Translations under genes and position numbers: made by a program | DNA from: Micromonosporaceae bacterium | Lineage (GTDB): Bacteria > Actinomycetota > Actinomycetes > Mycobacteriales > Micromonosporaceae | DNA: 17,326 nt | NCBI GenBank assembly: GCA_017354595.1 | Contig: JAFMQQ010000016.1 | Coordinates: 1 to 17,326, forward strand | Direction of reading: 5' to 3' | Notes under the pieces: generated by a model | The model's input: only the letters and a program-made list of their open reading frames with translations | Told to the model about the DNA's origin: nothing | The model's database searches: none | Shown: positions 1 to 6,765 of the stretch, piece by piece | Numbering within the stretch: the stretch's first letter is position 1 | Layout: each line of letters opens with the position of its first letter

Positions 1-133
1 GCACGGTGCTGGCCGGGGCCTGCGACGCGCCGGCGGTGCTGGTGGTGCCGGCGCCGGCGGAGCAGCCGGCGACGGTGAGCGCCGCCGCGGTCAGTAGCAG
101 TGCGGCGGTGGCGAGCAGGCGTGGTCTGGTCAT
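1..133 (-). CDS. Putative secreted lipoprotein, N-terminal part only
   Basis: Reading the minus strand from an ATG at 133 gives MTRPRLL followed by a hydrophobic Ala/Leu-rich stretch and a lipobox, LTVAGC, at about residues 19-24. A Gly/Ala/Thr/Ser-rich linker follows, as is usual just after the lipidated Cys of actinomycete lipoproteins. Only 44 codons are inside the window, so the mature domain and the function cannot be seen. A short purine-rich GTGAG sits a few bases before the ATG. The gene diverges from the histidine kinase remnant that begins at 267, and the 133 bases between them would hold both promoters. The lipobox call rests on sequence directly; the protein is presumably anchored on the outer face of the membrane. 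Confidence 0.6.
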   Translation of the reverse strand, partial: MTRPRLLATAALLLTAAALTVAGCSAGAGTTSTAGASQAPASTV

Positions 134-760
134 GCGGCTCACGGTTGCCGCCGGGTGGCCGTGCTGTCGTCTGCCGGGAGTGGCGTTCGGGCTCTGTCCC
201 GGGGCAGAGGCGTGGGTACCCCGCGGGATAGATGCCCGGGCCGGGCGGTGCCCGTACCCTCCGGTTATGAAGCTGCGCCAGCTCGCCGTGGACATCGGCA
301 TCCTCGCGGCGCTCGGCGTGGCGACCTACCTGAGTTGGGCGGTGTCGTTCAGCGCCACCCAGAAGCTGGTCACATCAGCGACCGCCTGGGTTGGCATGCG
401 GAGCTGGCCCGGTGGTGAGTGGCCACGGTGGTGGGCATGGCGGCACTGCCGCTGCGCCGCGGCCGAGCGTGCCCGGATCGCCTGGGACGTGCACGACGCG
501 GTCGCGCATGGACTCTCCATTGTGGTCATTCAGGCGCAGGCGGTCTCCGGAGCGATGGAGAGGCGGCCGGCGACGGCGCGGGCCGCGCTCAGCTCCATTG
601 TGGACGTCGGGCGGGAGTCGCTCGCGGAGATGCGCCGGCTGCTCGGGCTGACCCGGCCGGACGGGCCGGAGCTGGCGCCACTGCCCGGACTGCGCGACGT
701 GCCCGCGCTGGTCGAGCGGGTGCGCGCTGCCGGCCTGCCGGTCTCACTGCAGGTGGTCGG

Positions 761-779
761 CGAGACTGGACCAGTCTCG
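761..779. repeat. 19-bp near-perfect palindrome inside the kinase remnant
   Basis: CGAGACTGG at 761-769 is followed by one A and its exact reverse complement CCAGTCTCG at 771-779. It lies within kinase-derived coding sequence, so it may be chance, but nine-base arms with a single central base are operator-like. Confidence 0.5.
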
Positions 780-855
780 GCCTCGGTCGGGTTGTGTCCG
801 TTCCGGATCGTCCAGGAGGCGCTGACCAACGCCCTCAAGCACGCCGGTGGGCAGG

Positions 856-883
856 CCACAGTGGAGGTAACCGTCCACTGTGG
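856..883. repeat. Perfect 10-bp inverted repeat, 8-base loop
   Basis: CCACAGTGGA (856-865) and TCCACTGTGG (874-883) are exact reverse complements separated by GGTAACCG. The same 10-mer recurs at 4122-4131 and 10302-10311, and in reverse orientation at 8306-8315. Confidence 0.6.
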
Positions 884-965
884 AGCCAATCACCCCGAGG
901 CGACGGTACGGGACACCGGGCGCGGCAGCGGCGGCGGCCGGACGAGCTTCGGGCAACGGTCTGCG

Positions 966-1225
966 CGGATTCGTCGCTGGCTAGGAACAGGGCGACCTGG
1001 GCGACCTCGTCGGGTTGGGCACCGCGGTTCATCGGGGTTCATCGGTGTTATGGACCGGATCGCGTCGAAGGCGGTCGTGCCCGCAATCAACGGGGTGTCG
1101 ATGAGGCCGGTGTGGATGGTGTTGACCCGGATGCCCCAGTCGACGAGTCCCAGCGCGGCGCTCTTGGAGATGCCGCGCAGCGCCCATTGCCGGCGGCGTA
1201 GGCGGCGGTGGGTGGCCCATCCGCC
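966..1225 (-). pseudogene. Remnant of a short-chain dehydrogenase (SDR), C-terminal part
   Basis: On the minus strand, short stretches in all three frames assemble into the second half of a classical SDR. They are GHP and then YAAGN (the active-site YxxxK region, with Asn at the Lys position), WALRGISKSAALGLVDWGIRVNTIHTGLIDTPLIAGTTAFDAI, and QPDEVAQVALFLASDESA. The frame must change between YAAGN and WALRG, and again before QPDEV, so the gene carries several indels. The N-terminal Rossmann part (TGxxxGxG) is missing, and so is the end after FLASDESA, where the histidine kinase remnant begins. This is dead coding sequence, probably left by a rearrangement. The family assignment is made from motif memory. 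Confidence 0.7.
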
Positions 1226-1238
1226 CTGTTACACCGGG

Positions 1239-1271
1239 GCCAACTCAGGCCCGCACGGCCACGCTGTTGGC
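1239..1271 (-). terminator. Candidate hairpin terminator of the NB-ARC regulator gene
   Basis: GCCAAC (1239-1244) pairs with GTTGGC (1266-1271). Inside it GGCC (1248-1251) pairs with GGCC (1257-1260) around a five-base loop. The structure begins two bases beyond the minus-strand stop codon at 1273-1275. There is no T-run, which is common for actinomycete terminators. The two stems are separated by an asymmetric internal loop, so stability is moderate. Confidence 0.35.
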
Positions 1272-1272
1272 G

Positions 1273-3891
1273 TCATTCGCTCGGTGCGGCCTTCCGGTGG
1301 TCGGCTACGTCAACAAGGTGGGCGCGGATGGCCGTGACCGTGGTTTCCTCGTCGTCCGTGCGGTCGACGCCGAGGCGGATGAGAATGTCCAGGGCGTGTT
1401 GCCAGTGTGTACGGGCCTGCTCGGGTTGGTGCAGGGCAAGGTAGGCGTGGGCAAGTCCGTCGTGGGCGCGGGCTTGGTCGTCGGGGTGACCCAGGTCGGT
1501 GGCGAGCGCGAGCGCCTGTTGGTGGTGGGTGAGGGCGGCCACCGGGTGACCGGTGGCGTGCTGGAGTCGGCCGAGGCCTTGCCGCGCTTCGAACTGCCAG
1601 TTGCGGTCGTCGCTTTCGTGAGCGAGGTCAAGCAGTCGTCGATAGTGGTCGGCGGCCTGCTCGTGCCGGCCGTGCCGCCGGTGGATGTCGCCGAGGCCGA
1701 CAAGCGCGGCCTGCTCGGCAATACGATGGCCGGTGGCGCGAGCAAGCACTAGCGCCTGCTGGTAGTGGTCGGCGGCCTGTCCATGCCGACCCTGCGCGCG
1801 GTGGGTGTGGCCGAGGCCGACCAGTGCGTTCAGCTCGCCAGGCCGGTGGCCGGTGGTGCGGGTGAGTTGCAGCGCCTGCTGGTAGTGGTGGACAGCTGGC
1901 TCGTAGCGGCCCTGCATGCGGTGGATATGCCCGAGGCCGGTCAACGCGTCCACCTCTCCGGGATCGTTGCCGGTGTCGCGGTTGAGCTGCAGCGCCTGGT
2001 GGTAGTGGTCGGTCGCCCGCTGGTACCGGCCCTGTAGCCGGTAGATGTGACCGAGGCCGGTGAGCGAGTCCAGTTCGGCTGCCTGGTCGCCGGTGGCGCG
2101 GGCGACGGCCAACGCCTGCTCGTGGAGGGTTACGGCATCGTGGAGGCGGCCGCGGGTGCGTAGGTGGCGGTGCAGGATGGTGGACAGGTGCAGGAGGTGT
2201 GCCGGCGTGCCGTGGTCGGCGGCGTAGCTCGCGGCGGCCAAGAGGTTGGGTAGTTCGTTGTCCAGCCAGTCCAGCGCGGCCGCAGGGTCGGACAGGGCAG
2301 GGCTGAGGGTGCGCGCGGGTGGGACCTGCGGGCGGTGTTCATGCTCGTACGGTTGGGCGGCGTCCGTGGCCATTGCGGCGGTGTGCCGGTAGTAGTCGAG
2401 CAGCCGGTCAATCGCCATCCGGCGGCCGCGCTCGGTTTCTTCCTCAGTGGCGGTATGAGCGGCGTGGGCCCGGGTCAGGTCGTGGAACCGGTACCGCCCA
2501 GGGGTTGGTTCTTGGAGGAGGTGCGAATCGAGTAGCTGTTCGAGCATCCGGCCCACCTCCGGCAGCGTGGTGTCGAGCAGCGCGGCTGCGGCGTACAGGT
2601 CGATGTCCGGGCCGGGGTGTAAGCCAAGCAGCCGGTAGGCGCGCCCCAGGTCGGCAGTCAGGTCTTGGTAGGACAAATCGAGGGCGGCCGTGACGTTGCG
2701 CTGCCCGGCCGCCAACTCGGTCAGCCGGTGCTGCTGGTCGCGCAGTCGCTGGACGAGGTGGGAGACGTCCCAGGTGGGGTGCGAGCGCAGTCGGGCGGCC
2801 GCGATGCGGATCGCCAGTGGTAGCCGACCGCACAACTCGACCAGTTCGACCAGTACCACTGGTGGTTGGTCAGCCAGCCGGCTGTCGCCGACGCCGCGCC
2901 GGAAGAGTGTAATGGCGTCGGTGACCGGCAGGGTGTCCAGGGACAGGGTGTGGGTGTGGTCGAGTCCGGCCAACCGGCGGCGGCTGGTGACCAGCAGCAC
3001 GCAGCCGGGCGCGCCGGGTAGCAGCGGTTTCACCTGAGTTTCGGAGACCGCGTTGTCCAGAACGATCAGCATGCGTTGGTCAGCCAGCCGGCTACGGTAC
3101 AACCCGGCACGTTCATCAAGGTCGGCCGGGATCCGCTCACCGGGAACCCCGAGCGTTCGCAGCATCCGGTCCAGCGCCTCACCGGGCGGGGTTGGTGCTA
3201 CGCCGTCCGTGTAGCCGTGTAGATCGATGAATAACTGTCCATCGGGATAGCGGTCGGCCATCTGATGGGCGGCGTGTACGGCGAGGGCGGTCTTACCTAC
3301 GCCGGCCATGCCATCAATGGTGCTGATCACCACCGTCGATGCATCATGGATCTTTTCGAGGTTGGCCAGCTCGATGGCGCGGCCGGTGAACATCTGCGGC
3401 GGAGCCGGCAGCTGTCGCGGCGCATGTCGCGATGGTGCGCTCGGTGCCGCGCCGCGGGTGAGGGAGGGGTCGGCCGACAGCATCTGTCGGTTCGGCTGTT
3501 GCTGCTCCGGGCGAGCATCCGTGCCGGACTGCTCGGCCGGCTGCGGCTGGACGGTTGTGGAGTGGCCCGGAGCCTGCGGCATGTTCATCTCACTCCCGGA
3601 GGCGGGCAACCCGCCGTGGGCGATCGCCGTCCACACCGCTCGCTCGGCCGCCGAGAGCCCTAAACCGTCGGCGAGCAGACGTAACGAGCCGCTCCGGGGC
3701 CGTGTAATCCGACCGGACTCCACGCCCTGCACCGTGCCGACACTCACGCCGGCCCGGTCGGCAAGCTGCTCTTGAGTCAACAACGCCCGCTCGCGCCACG
3801 CCCGCAGCAGCCTGGCCAGGCCATCCTGCCCGTGGGGTCGGGCTTGGCTTTCGCCCCCCGTAGCTATCCCCCTGCATCGAGCCGCCTTCAC
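1273..3891 (-). CDS. XRE-family HTH / NB-ARC / TPR transcriptional regulator
   Basis: A large STAND-type regulator of about 872 residues. Residues about 24-85 form an XRE helix-turn-helix (RAWRERALLTQEQLADRAGVS). A Pro/Gln-rich linker follows, then an NB-ARC ATPase with Walker A GMAGVGKT (Lys200), a kinase-2 strand MLIVLDNA, VLLVTSRRRL and a GRLPLAI (GLPL) motif. The C-terminal third consists of TPR units of 40 residues. The architecture resembles AfsR without its SARP domain, and such proteins usually switch on ATP- and ligand-dependent transcription of secondary metabolism. I prefer GTG 3891, preceded by AGAGGTGAT, over the upstream ATG 3951: the extra 20 residues are not conserved-looking and overlap promoter-like repeats. 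In-frame TTA codons at about residues 70, 77, 220 and 424 suggest bldA-dependent translation. The gene is divergent from the response regulator and probably controls the RiPP cluster. Confidence 0.88.
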   Translation of the reverse strand: MKAARCRGIATGGESQARPHGQDGLARLLRAWRERALLTQEQLADRAGVSVGTVQGVESGRITRPRSGSLRLLADGLGLSAAERAVWTAIAHGGLPASGSEMNMPQAPGHSTTVQPQPAEQSGTDARPEQQQPNRQMLSADPSLTRGAAPSAPSRHAPRQLPAPPQMFTGRAIELANLEKIHDASTVVISTIDGMAGVGKTALAVHAAHQMADRYPDGQLFIDLHGYTDGVAPTPPGEALDRMLRTLGVPGERIPADLDERAGLYRSRLADQRMLIVLDNAVSETQVKPLLPGAPGCVLLVTSRRRLAGLDHTHTLSLDTLPVTDAITLFRRGVGDSRLADQPPVVLVELVELCGRLPLAIRIAAARLRSHPTWDVSHLVQRLRDQQHRLTELAAGQRNVTAALDLSYQDLTADLGRAYRLLGLHPGPDIDLYAAAALLDTTLPEVGRMLEQLLDSHLLQEPTPGRYRFHDLTRAHAAHTATEEETERGRRMAIDRLLDYYRHTAAMATDAAQPYEHEHRPQVPPARTLSPALSDPAAALDWLDNELPNLLAAASYAADHGTPAHLLHLSTILHRHLRTRGRLHDAVTLHEQALAVARATGDQAAELDSLTGLGHIYRLQGRYQRATDHYHQALQLNRDTGNDPGEVDALTGLGHIHRMQGRYEPAVHHYQQALQLTRTTGHRPGELNALVGLGHTHRAQGRHGQAADHYQQALVLARATGHRIAEQAALVGLGDIHRRHGRHEQAADHYRRLLDLAHESDDRNWQFEARQGLGRLQHATGHPVAALTHHQQALALATDLGHPDDQARAHDGLAHAYLALHQPEQARTHWQHALDILIRLGVDRTDDEETTVTAIRAHLVDVADHRKAAPSE
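1631..2110 (-). repeat. Four 120-bp periodic units encoding TPR repeats
   Basis: Related segments start at 1631, 1751, 1871 and 1991, exactly 120 bp apart. Each encodes a 40-residue TPR pair of the form GLGHIHRxQGRYxxAxxHYQQALxLxRxTG. The even spacing and strong nucleotide similarity suggest recent unit duplication. The TPR array is probably the sensor or protein-contact surface of the regulator. Confidence 0.8.
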
Positions 3892-4019
3892 ATCACCTCT
3901 GCAGCGAGCAAGATCAGGCGGCGACCAACGCGACCAATTGAAAATTGCCAACAGGGTACTCCCCGCCCGCCGTTGGTGATGCCGTCGAGCGGGCGGAGCA
4001 GAAAGTTACAACAGGAACC

Positions 4020-4045
4020 AAGCCAGGCACACAAGCCAGGCACAC
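4020..4045. repeat. Perfect 13-bp tandem duplication
   Basis: AAGCCAGGCACAC occurs at 4020-4032 and again, without a mismatch, at 4033-4045. It lies just upstream of the TTGAG array in the divergent control region. It could be a replication-slippage product or a tandem binding site. Confidence 0.75.
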
Positions 4046-4072
4046 CTGGGCGGCCGGCGCGGCACCAGCCAA

Positions 4073-4101
4073 TTGAGGGCCAGTTGAGGGTGGCTTGAGT
4101 G
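4073..4101 (+). promoter_or_regulatory. Three TTGAG direct repeats at 11-bp period: putative SARP/OmpR-type operator
   Basis: TTGAGGG at 4073, TTGAGGG at 4084 and TTGAGTG at 4095 lie exactly 11 bp apart, one helical turn. Winged-helix regulators of the SARP and OmpR families typically bind heptameric direct repeats with this period, often overlapping or replacing the -35 box. A weak -10-like TACCGA follows at 4109-4114, seven bases after the last repeat, which is close to the spacing reported for SARP promoters. The likely ligand is the OmpR-type regulator encoded at 4451, which would then be autoregulated through a leader of about 330 bases. Binding is inferred, not shown. Confidence 0.5.
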
Positions 4102-4382
4102 GGCCGGCTACCGAACATCGACCACAGTGGACTCGTCGCGGAACGCTGGCAGCCGTCGGGAAGCACTGCCACCACCAGAATCGACAGGAGCAGGTGAAGA
4201 TCAACCGTGGTGGCGACCGCGGTGGTTCGAAGCAGTACCACCCGATCGCGTCCGGACGAGCCGGCTGGTCGCGGTACCGCCGCCAACGTTTTCCCGCGGC
4301 CGAGCGGTTTCCCGTGCCATCGCCCAAGCCGAGGCCGGCTGACGCCGTACCAGTGCCGTGGCCGCCGCCGGCACCTGCACTG

Positions 4383-4396
4383 ATCAGCGAGCTGAT
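4383..4396. promoter_or_regulatory. Short dyad upstream of the response regulator
   Basis: ATCAGC (4383-4388), GA, then its exact reverse complement GCTGAT (4391-4396), about 55 bases before the regulator ATG. It could be an operator or a leader hairpin. Only the symmetry supports it. Confidence 0.25.
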
Positions 4397-4450
4397 TGCG
4401 GCGGCGGGTCCTGTCGTAGCCGCATATCCACAATAGACGGACGGGGATGG

Positions 4451-5134
4451 ATGAAGTTACTGCTGCTCGACGCCGACCAGCGGTTTGCCGCTGCCTTCGG
4501 TGCGGCCTTGACACGGCAGGGATACGATGTCGAGCACTCGTGCACCGCGGACATCGTGGACTCCGGCCGGCACTGGGACATGGTTCTGCTGGGGATGAAC
4601 CTGCCGGATCGCGATGGACTGGTGCTGTGCGGCCAACTGGCGGCGCGCAAGGTTTCCGCCGGAATCATCATGATCACGTCGAGGTCCGGTGAGGCCGACC
4701 GGGTGGCGGGCCTGCGTGCCGGCGCTGACGACTACATCGTGAAGCCATTCAGCTTTCCTGAGCTCCTGGCGCGTCTGGATGCTGTGTCCCGCAGAACCCG
4801 TCAGGACGCCTCCGGGGTTCGTACCGTCGGCTCGCTCGTGCTGGACCACGAGCGCTACGAGGCACGCGTAGCCGGCGCCCGCCTATGCCTGACCCTCAAA
4901 GAGTTTCAGCTGTTGGCCGTGCTCATGGACCAGGCCGGCGCGGTCGTGCCGCGTTCCCGCCTGGTGGCCGACGTGTGGCAGCGCAGATGGCTCGGCTCCT
5001 CCCGTACCCTCGATGTGCACATCGCGGTGCTGCGGTCGAAGCTCGCTGGCGTCGTCCGGCTGGAGACAGTGCGTGGTGTCGGGTACCGGCTGGTGCCCGG
5101 GGAGTCGGTCGCAGTCACGGCGGGCGCGTCATGA
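4451..5134 (+). CDS. Atypical OmpR-family response regulator lacking the phospho-acceptor Asp
   Basis: This 227-residue protein has an N-terminal receiver domain (about 1-115) and a C-terminal OmpR winged helix (about 130-220: LTLKEFQLLAVL, then TLDVHIAVLRSKL and ETVRGVGYRLVPG). In the receiver, acidic pocket residues Asp7 and Asp9, Thr76 and Lys98 (DDYIVKP) are kept. The motif that should read VLLDxxLP reads VLLGMNLP, so Gly48 replaces the phosphorylated Asp. It is therefore probably not controlled by a kinase. Similar pseudo-receivers (JadR1, RedZ) respond to end products or to protein level. Codon 3 is TTA, another parallel with bldA-controlled RedZ. The ATG is preceded by GGACGGGGAT. The stop overlaps the ATG of the dehydrogenase gene by 4 bp, so regulator and biosynthetic enzymes are translationally coupled. 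It is probably the cluster activator. Confidence 0.9.
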   Translation: MKLLLLDADQRFAAAFGAALTRQGYDVEHSCTADIVDSGRHWDMVLLGMNLPDRDGLVLCGQLAARKVSAGIIMITSRSGEADRVAGLRAGADDYIVKPFSFPELLARLDAVSRRTRQDASGVRTVGSLVLDHERYEARVAGARLCLTLKEFQLLAVLMDQAGAVVPRSRLVADVWQRRWLGSSRTLDVHIAVLRSKLAGVVRLETVRGVGYRLVPGESVAVTAGAS

Positions 5135-6765
5135 GCGCCGCCGCCACCCTGGTCGCGAATTACCGGCGGGAGGTGGAAAAGCCCGACCGCCACGCGCCGA
5201 CCGCGTATCCGTCGTTGGTCCCTAAGCGGTATCCGACCAGCCCGCGCATCGCACTGCCATGGCCGCTGGCGGGTTACCCGGCGAGCCTGGCCGGCGACCT
5301 CGCAGCGTTGGGTGCACTGTTCATGGCGTACGCACCAGTGCGCCTGTCGCTGTTCACGCCGGCGGCGGTTGCCACACTCACCGGCTTTCCGATGCCGCAG
5401 ACGGTCGGTGCCTCCCGCCGCTACCTGCTGCAGACCTGCCGTCAGGTGGCCTCGGGGGGCGCGTCCTTCCCGGCCGAGCTGTACCTGATCACGGCCGGCA
5501 CGCCGAGCCTGGCCGCCGGCGCCTACCACTACTTCCCAGTTCACCACGCGCTGGAGCGGGTGCGTGGCGGCGACCTGCGTGCCGCGATCGCACTGCCGGC
5601 CGGTACCTCCGCCGACCACCTTTTGGTGCTGGCCTGCCGGCCGTGGAAGAACGTGCAGAAGTACGGCGACTTCTACTACCGCCTCAGCAGCCTCGATACC
5701 GGCGTCCTTTTGGACGGGCTGCTCAGCGAAGGCGTACGGGCTGTCCGGTTCCTCCATGAGGACCACGCGGTGGCCGAAGCACTGTGGCTGGATCCGGCGA
5801 TCGAGAGCGCGTACGCCGTCCTGGAACTGTCGGAACGGCTGTTCCCGCAACTGGCGGTCGGGCCTGCGGAGGGTGCGGCCGCCGAGTCTCCCGACCAGGC
5901 CGCGGTGGTTGCGGCCGTACCGACCGGGCTCGAGCTGGACCAGGCCGGTGTGCAAACGGTGCACCCGGCCACCATCGCGCTGCACCGGGCCAGCATGTGC
6001 CTGGGGCGTCCGGGCGAGCCGGCGTCGGTAGGCGTCGGGGAGAGTTCGGCGCCGCCCGGTTGCGCCGCGAACCTAGGCGTGAACTCTGCGGGCACGGGAC
6101 CGGCGGGCACGACCGAGCTGGTAACGCTGCCCGCGGCGCGGGCCGTGGATCTGCGTGCGCAGCAGGCGGGCCGGCGTTCCGCGGTCGGATTTCGGCCGGG
6201 GCCGGTGCGGCTGGACCAGATGGCAACCGTGCTCGCGCAGGCAGGCGCCGCCCTGGGCGTGGACAGCGACCTGCCGGCCGCGCTGGCCGACCCGCTCACG
6301 CTGTACTGCGTGGGCGCGGAGCTGCCCGGCCTCGCCCCCGGCGCGTACCAGTACCGGCGTGCGGAGCATGCGGTGCTGCGCTGCGGTACCCCTGACGCGG
6401 CCGCCGAATTGCTCGCGGTGGCGGCTGGGCCCGGCATCCCCGCAATGTATGGCGCGCAGAGCATCTTCGTCACCGGTCCGCAGTCCTGCGGGCTGGACGC
6501 ACTCGGGGCCCGCTGGTACCGGGTACTCAACGCGCTCGCCGGCGTGGTGGTGAACCGGATCTATCTGGCTGCGGCGGCCGCCGGATTGGGCGCCCGGGCG
6601 ATGCTCGGGTACGACGTGGACACGGTGGGCCACCTGCTCGGGCTTCCCGCCGGCCACACCGCACTGGCACAGGTACTGATCGGCATGGCCGTACGAGGCC
6701 GGGGCAGCCTGGACCTCGCGTTGGCTGACCAGTGCACCGGTTTGACGGGAGGAGCGGATCGGTGA
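5131..6765 (+). CDS. SagB-type azoline dehydrogenase with tandem nitroreductase-fold domains
   Basis: This 544-residue protein has two nitroreductase-like halves. The first (about 85-300) carries RYLLQTCRQVASGGASFPAE and a KYGDFYYR block with Lys177 and Tyr178, residues of the kind needed by azoline oxidases of the McbC/SagB/BcerB family. The second half (about 345-535) keeps the fold signature (RSAVGFRPGPVRLDQM, LYCVGAELPGLAPGAYQY, NRIYLAAAAAGLGARAML) but lacks that Lys-Tyr block, so it is probably structural or completes the FMN site. The length and duplication match dehydrogenases of thiopeptide clusters. The expected reaction is FMN-dependent oxidation of thiazoline or oxazoline to thiazole or oxazole on the precursor peptide. 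The start at ATG 5131 overlaps the regulator stop, and the stop overlaps the next gene's GTG. The longer upstream frame lies inside the regulator gene and is not used. Confidence 0.88.
   Translation: MSAAATLVANYRREVEKPDRHAPTAYPSLVPKRYPTSPRIALPWPLAGYPASLAGDLAALGALFMAYAPVRLSLFTPAAVATLTGFPMPQTVGASRRYLLQTCRQVASGGASFPAELYLITAGTPSLAAGAYHYFPVHHALERVRGGDLRAAIALPAGTSADHLLVLACRPWKNVQKYGDFYYRLSSLDTGVLLDGLLSEGVRAVRFLHEDHAVAEALWLDPAIESAYAVLELSERLFPQLAVGPAEGAAAESPDQAAVVAAVPTGLELDQAGVQTVHPATIALHRASMCLGRPGEPASVGVGESSAPPGCAANLGVNSAGTGPAGTTELVTLPAARAVDLRAQQAGRRSAVGFRPGPVRLDQMATVLAQAGAALGVDSDLPAALADPLTLYCVGAELPGLAPGAYQYRRAEHAVLRCGTPDAAAELLAVAAGPGIPAMYGAQSIFVTGPQSCGLDALGARWYRVLNALAGVVVNRIYLAAAAAGLGARAMLGYDVDTVGHLLGLPAGHTALAQVLIGMAVRGRGSLDLALADQCTGLTGGADR

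Larger units (their letters stand above)
267..967 (+). pseudogene. Degraded NarL-type sensor histidine kinase
   Basis: From ATG 267 the frame reads MKLRQLAVDIGILAALGVATYL, one membrane segment, and then jumps to a dimerisation/phospho-acceptor box AERARIAWDVHDAVAHGLS with His76. An ATPase N-box (QEALTNALKHAGG) and a D-box (VRDTGRG) follow. Intact members of this family have four to six membrane helices before the H-box; here about 45 residues of non-conserved sequence replace them, so an internal deletion is likely. After the D-box the expected G2 box (SGNGLRG, about 940-960) lies in a different frame. Homology then ends abruptly at about 962, where a dehydrogenase remnant begins on the other strand. 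The frame stays open to 1337, so a chimeric product could be made, but it should not be a working kinase. No partner LuxR-type regulator is in the window. Confidence 0.75.
3892..4450. other. Divergent regulatory intergenic region
   Basis: About 560 bases separate the GTG of the NB-ARC regulator (minus strand) from the ATG of the response regulator (plus strand). Short frames cross it but none has convincing codon bias or homology; the best is a proline-rich frame from GTG 4194 to 4436. The region holds a 9-bp direct repeat (GCGACCAAC 3921-3929, GCGACCAAT 3930-3938) next to a small dyad CAATT-GAA-AATTG (3935-3947). It also has a 13-bp tandem duplication (4020-4045), a triple TTGAG array (4073-4101), a CCACAGTGGA box (4122-4131) and a dyad ATCAGC-GA-GCTGAT (4383-4396). 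Its size and repeat content fit a two-way control region for the cluster. Confidence 0.6.

Noticed and set aside
968..1337. Continuation of the kinase frame to a stop at 1337
   Set aside because: Beyond about 967 the translation has no kinase homology and runs antisense to the SDR remnant and the end of the NB-ARC gene; it is open only because of GC bias.
1631..2110. CRISPR-like or satellite repeat because of 120-bp periodicity
   Set aside because: The period is 40 codons and the units translate in frame to TPR motifs inside the regulator gene.
3892..3951. Upstream ATG start (3951) for the NB-ARC regulator
   Set aside because: The extra 20 residues resemble no HTH-protein N-terminus and cover direct repeats. 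GTG 3891 has a better ribosome binding site. The longer form cannot be fully excluded.
4095..4436. Open frame ending 15 bases before the response regulator (possible start GTG 4194), Pro-rich C-terminus
   Set aside because: Third-position GC is much lower than in the true genes, the GTG is too close to its AGGAG, the upstream part overlaps the TTGAG repeats, and no family is recognised.
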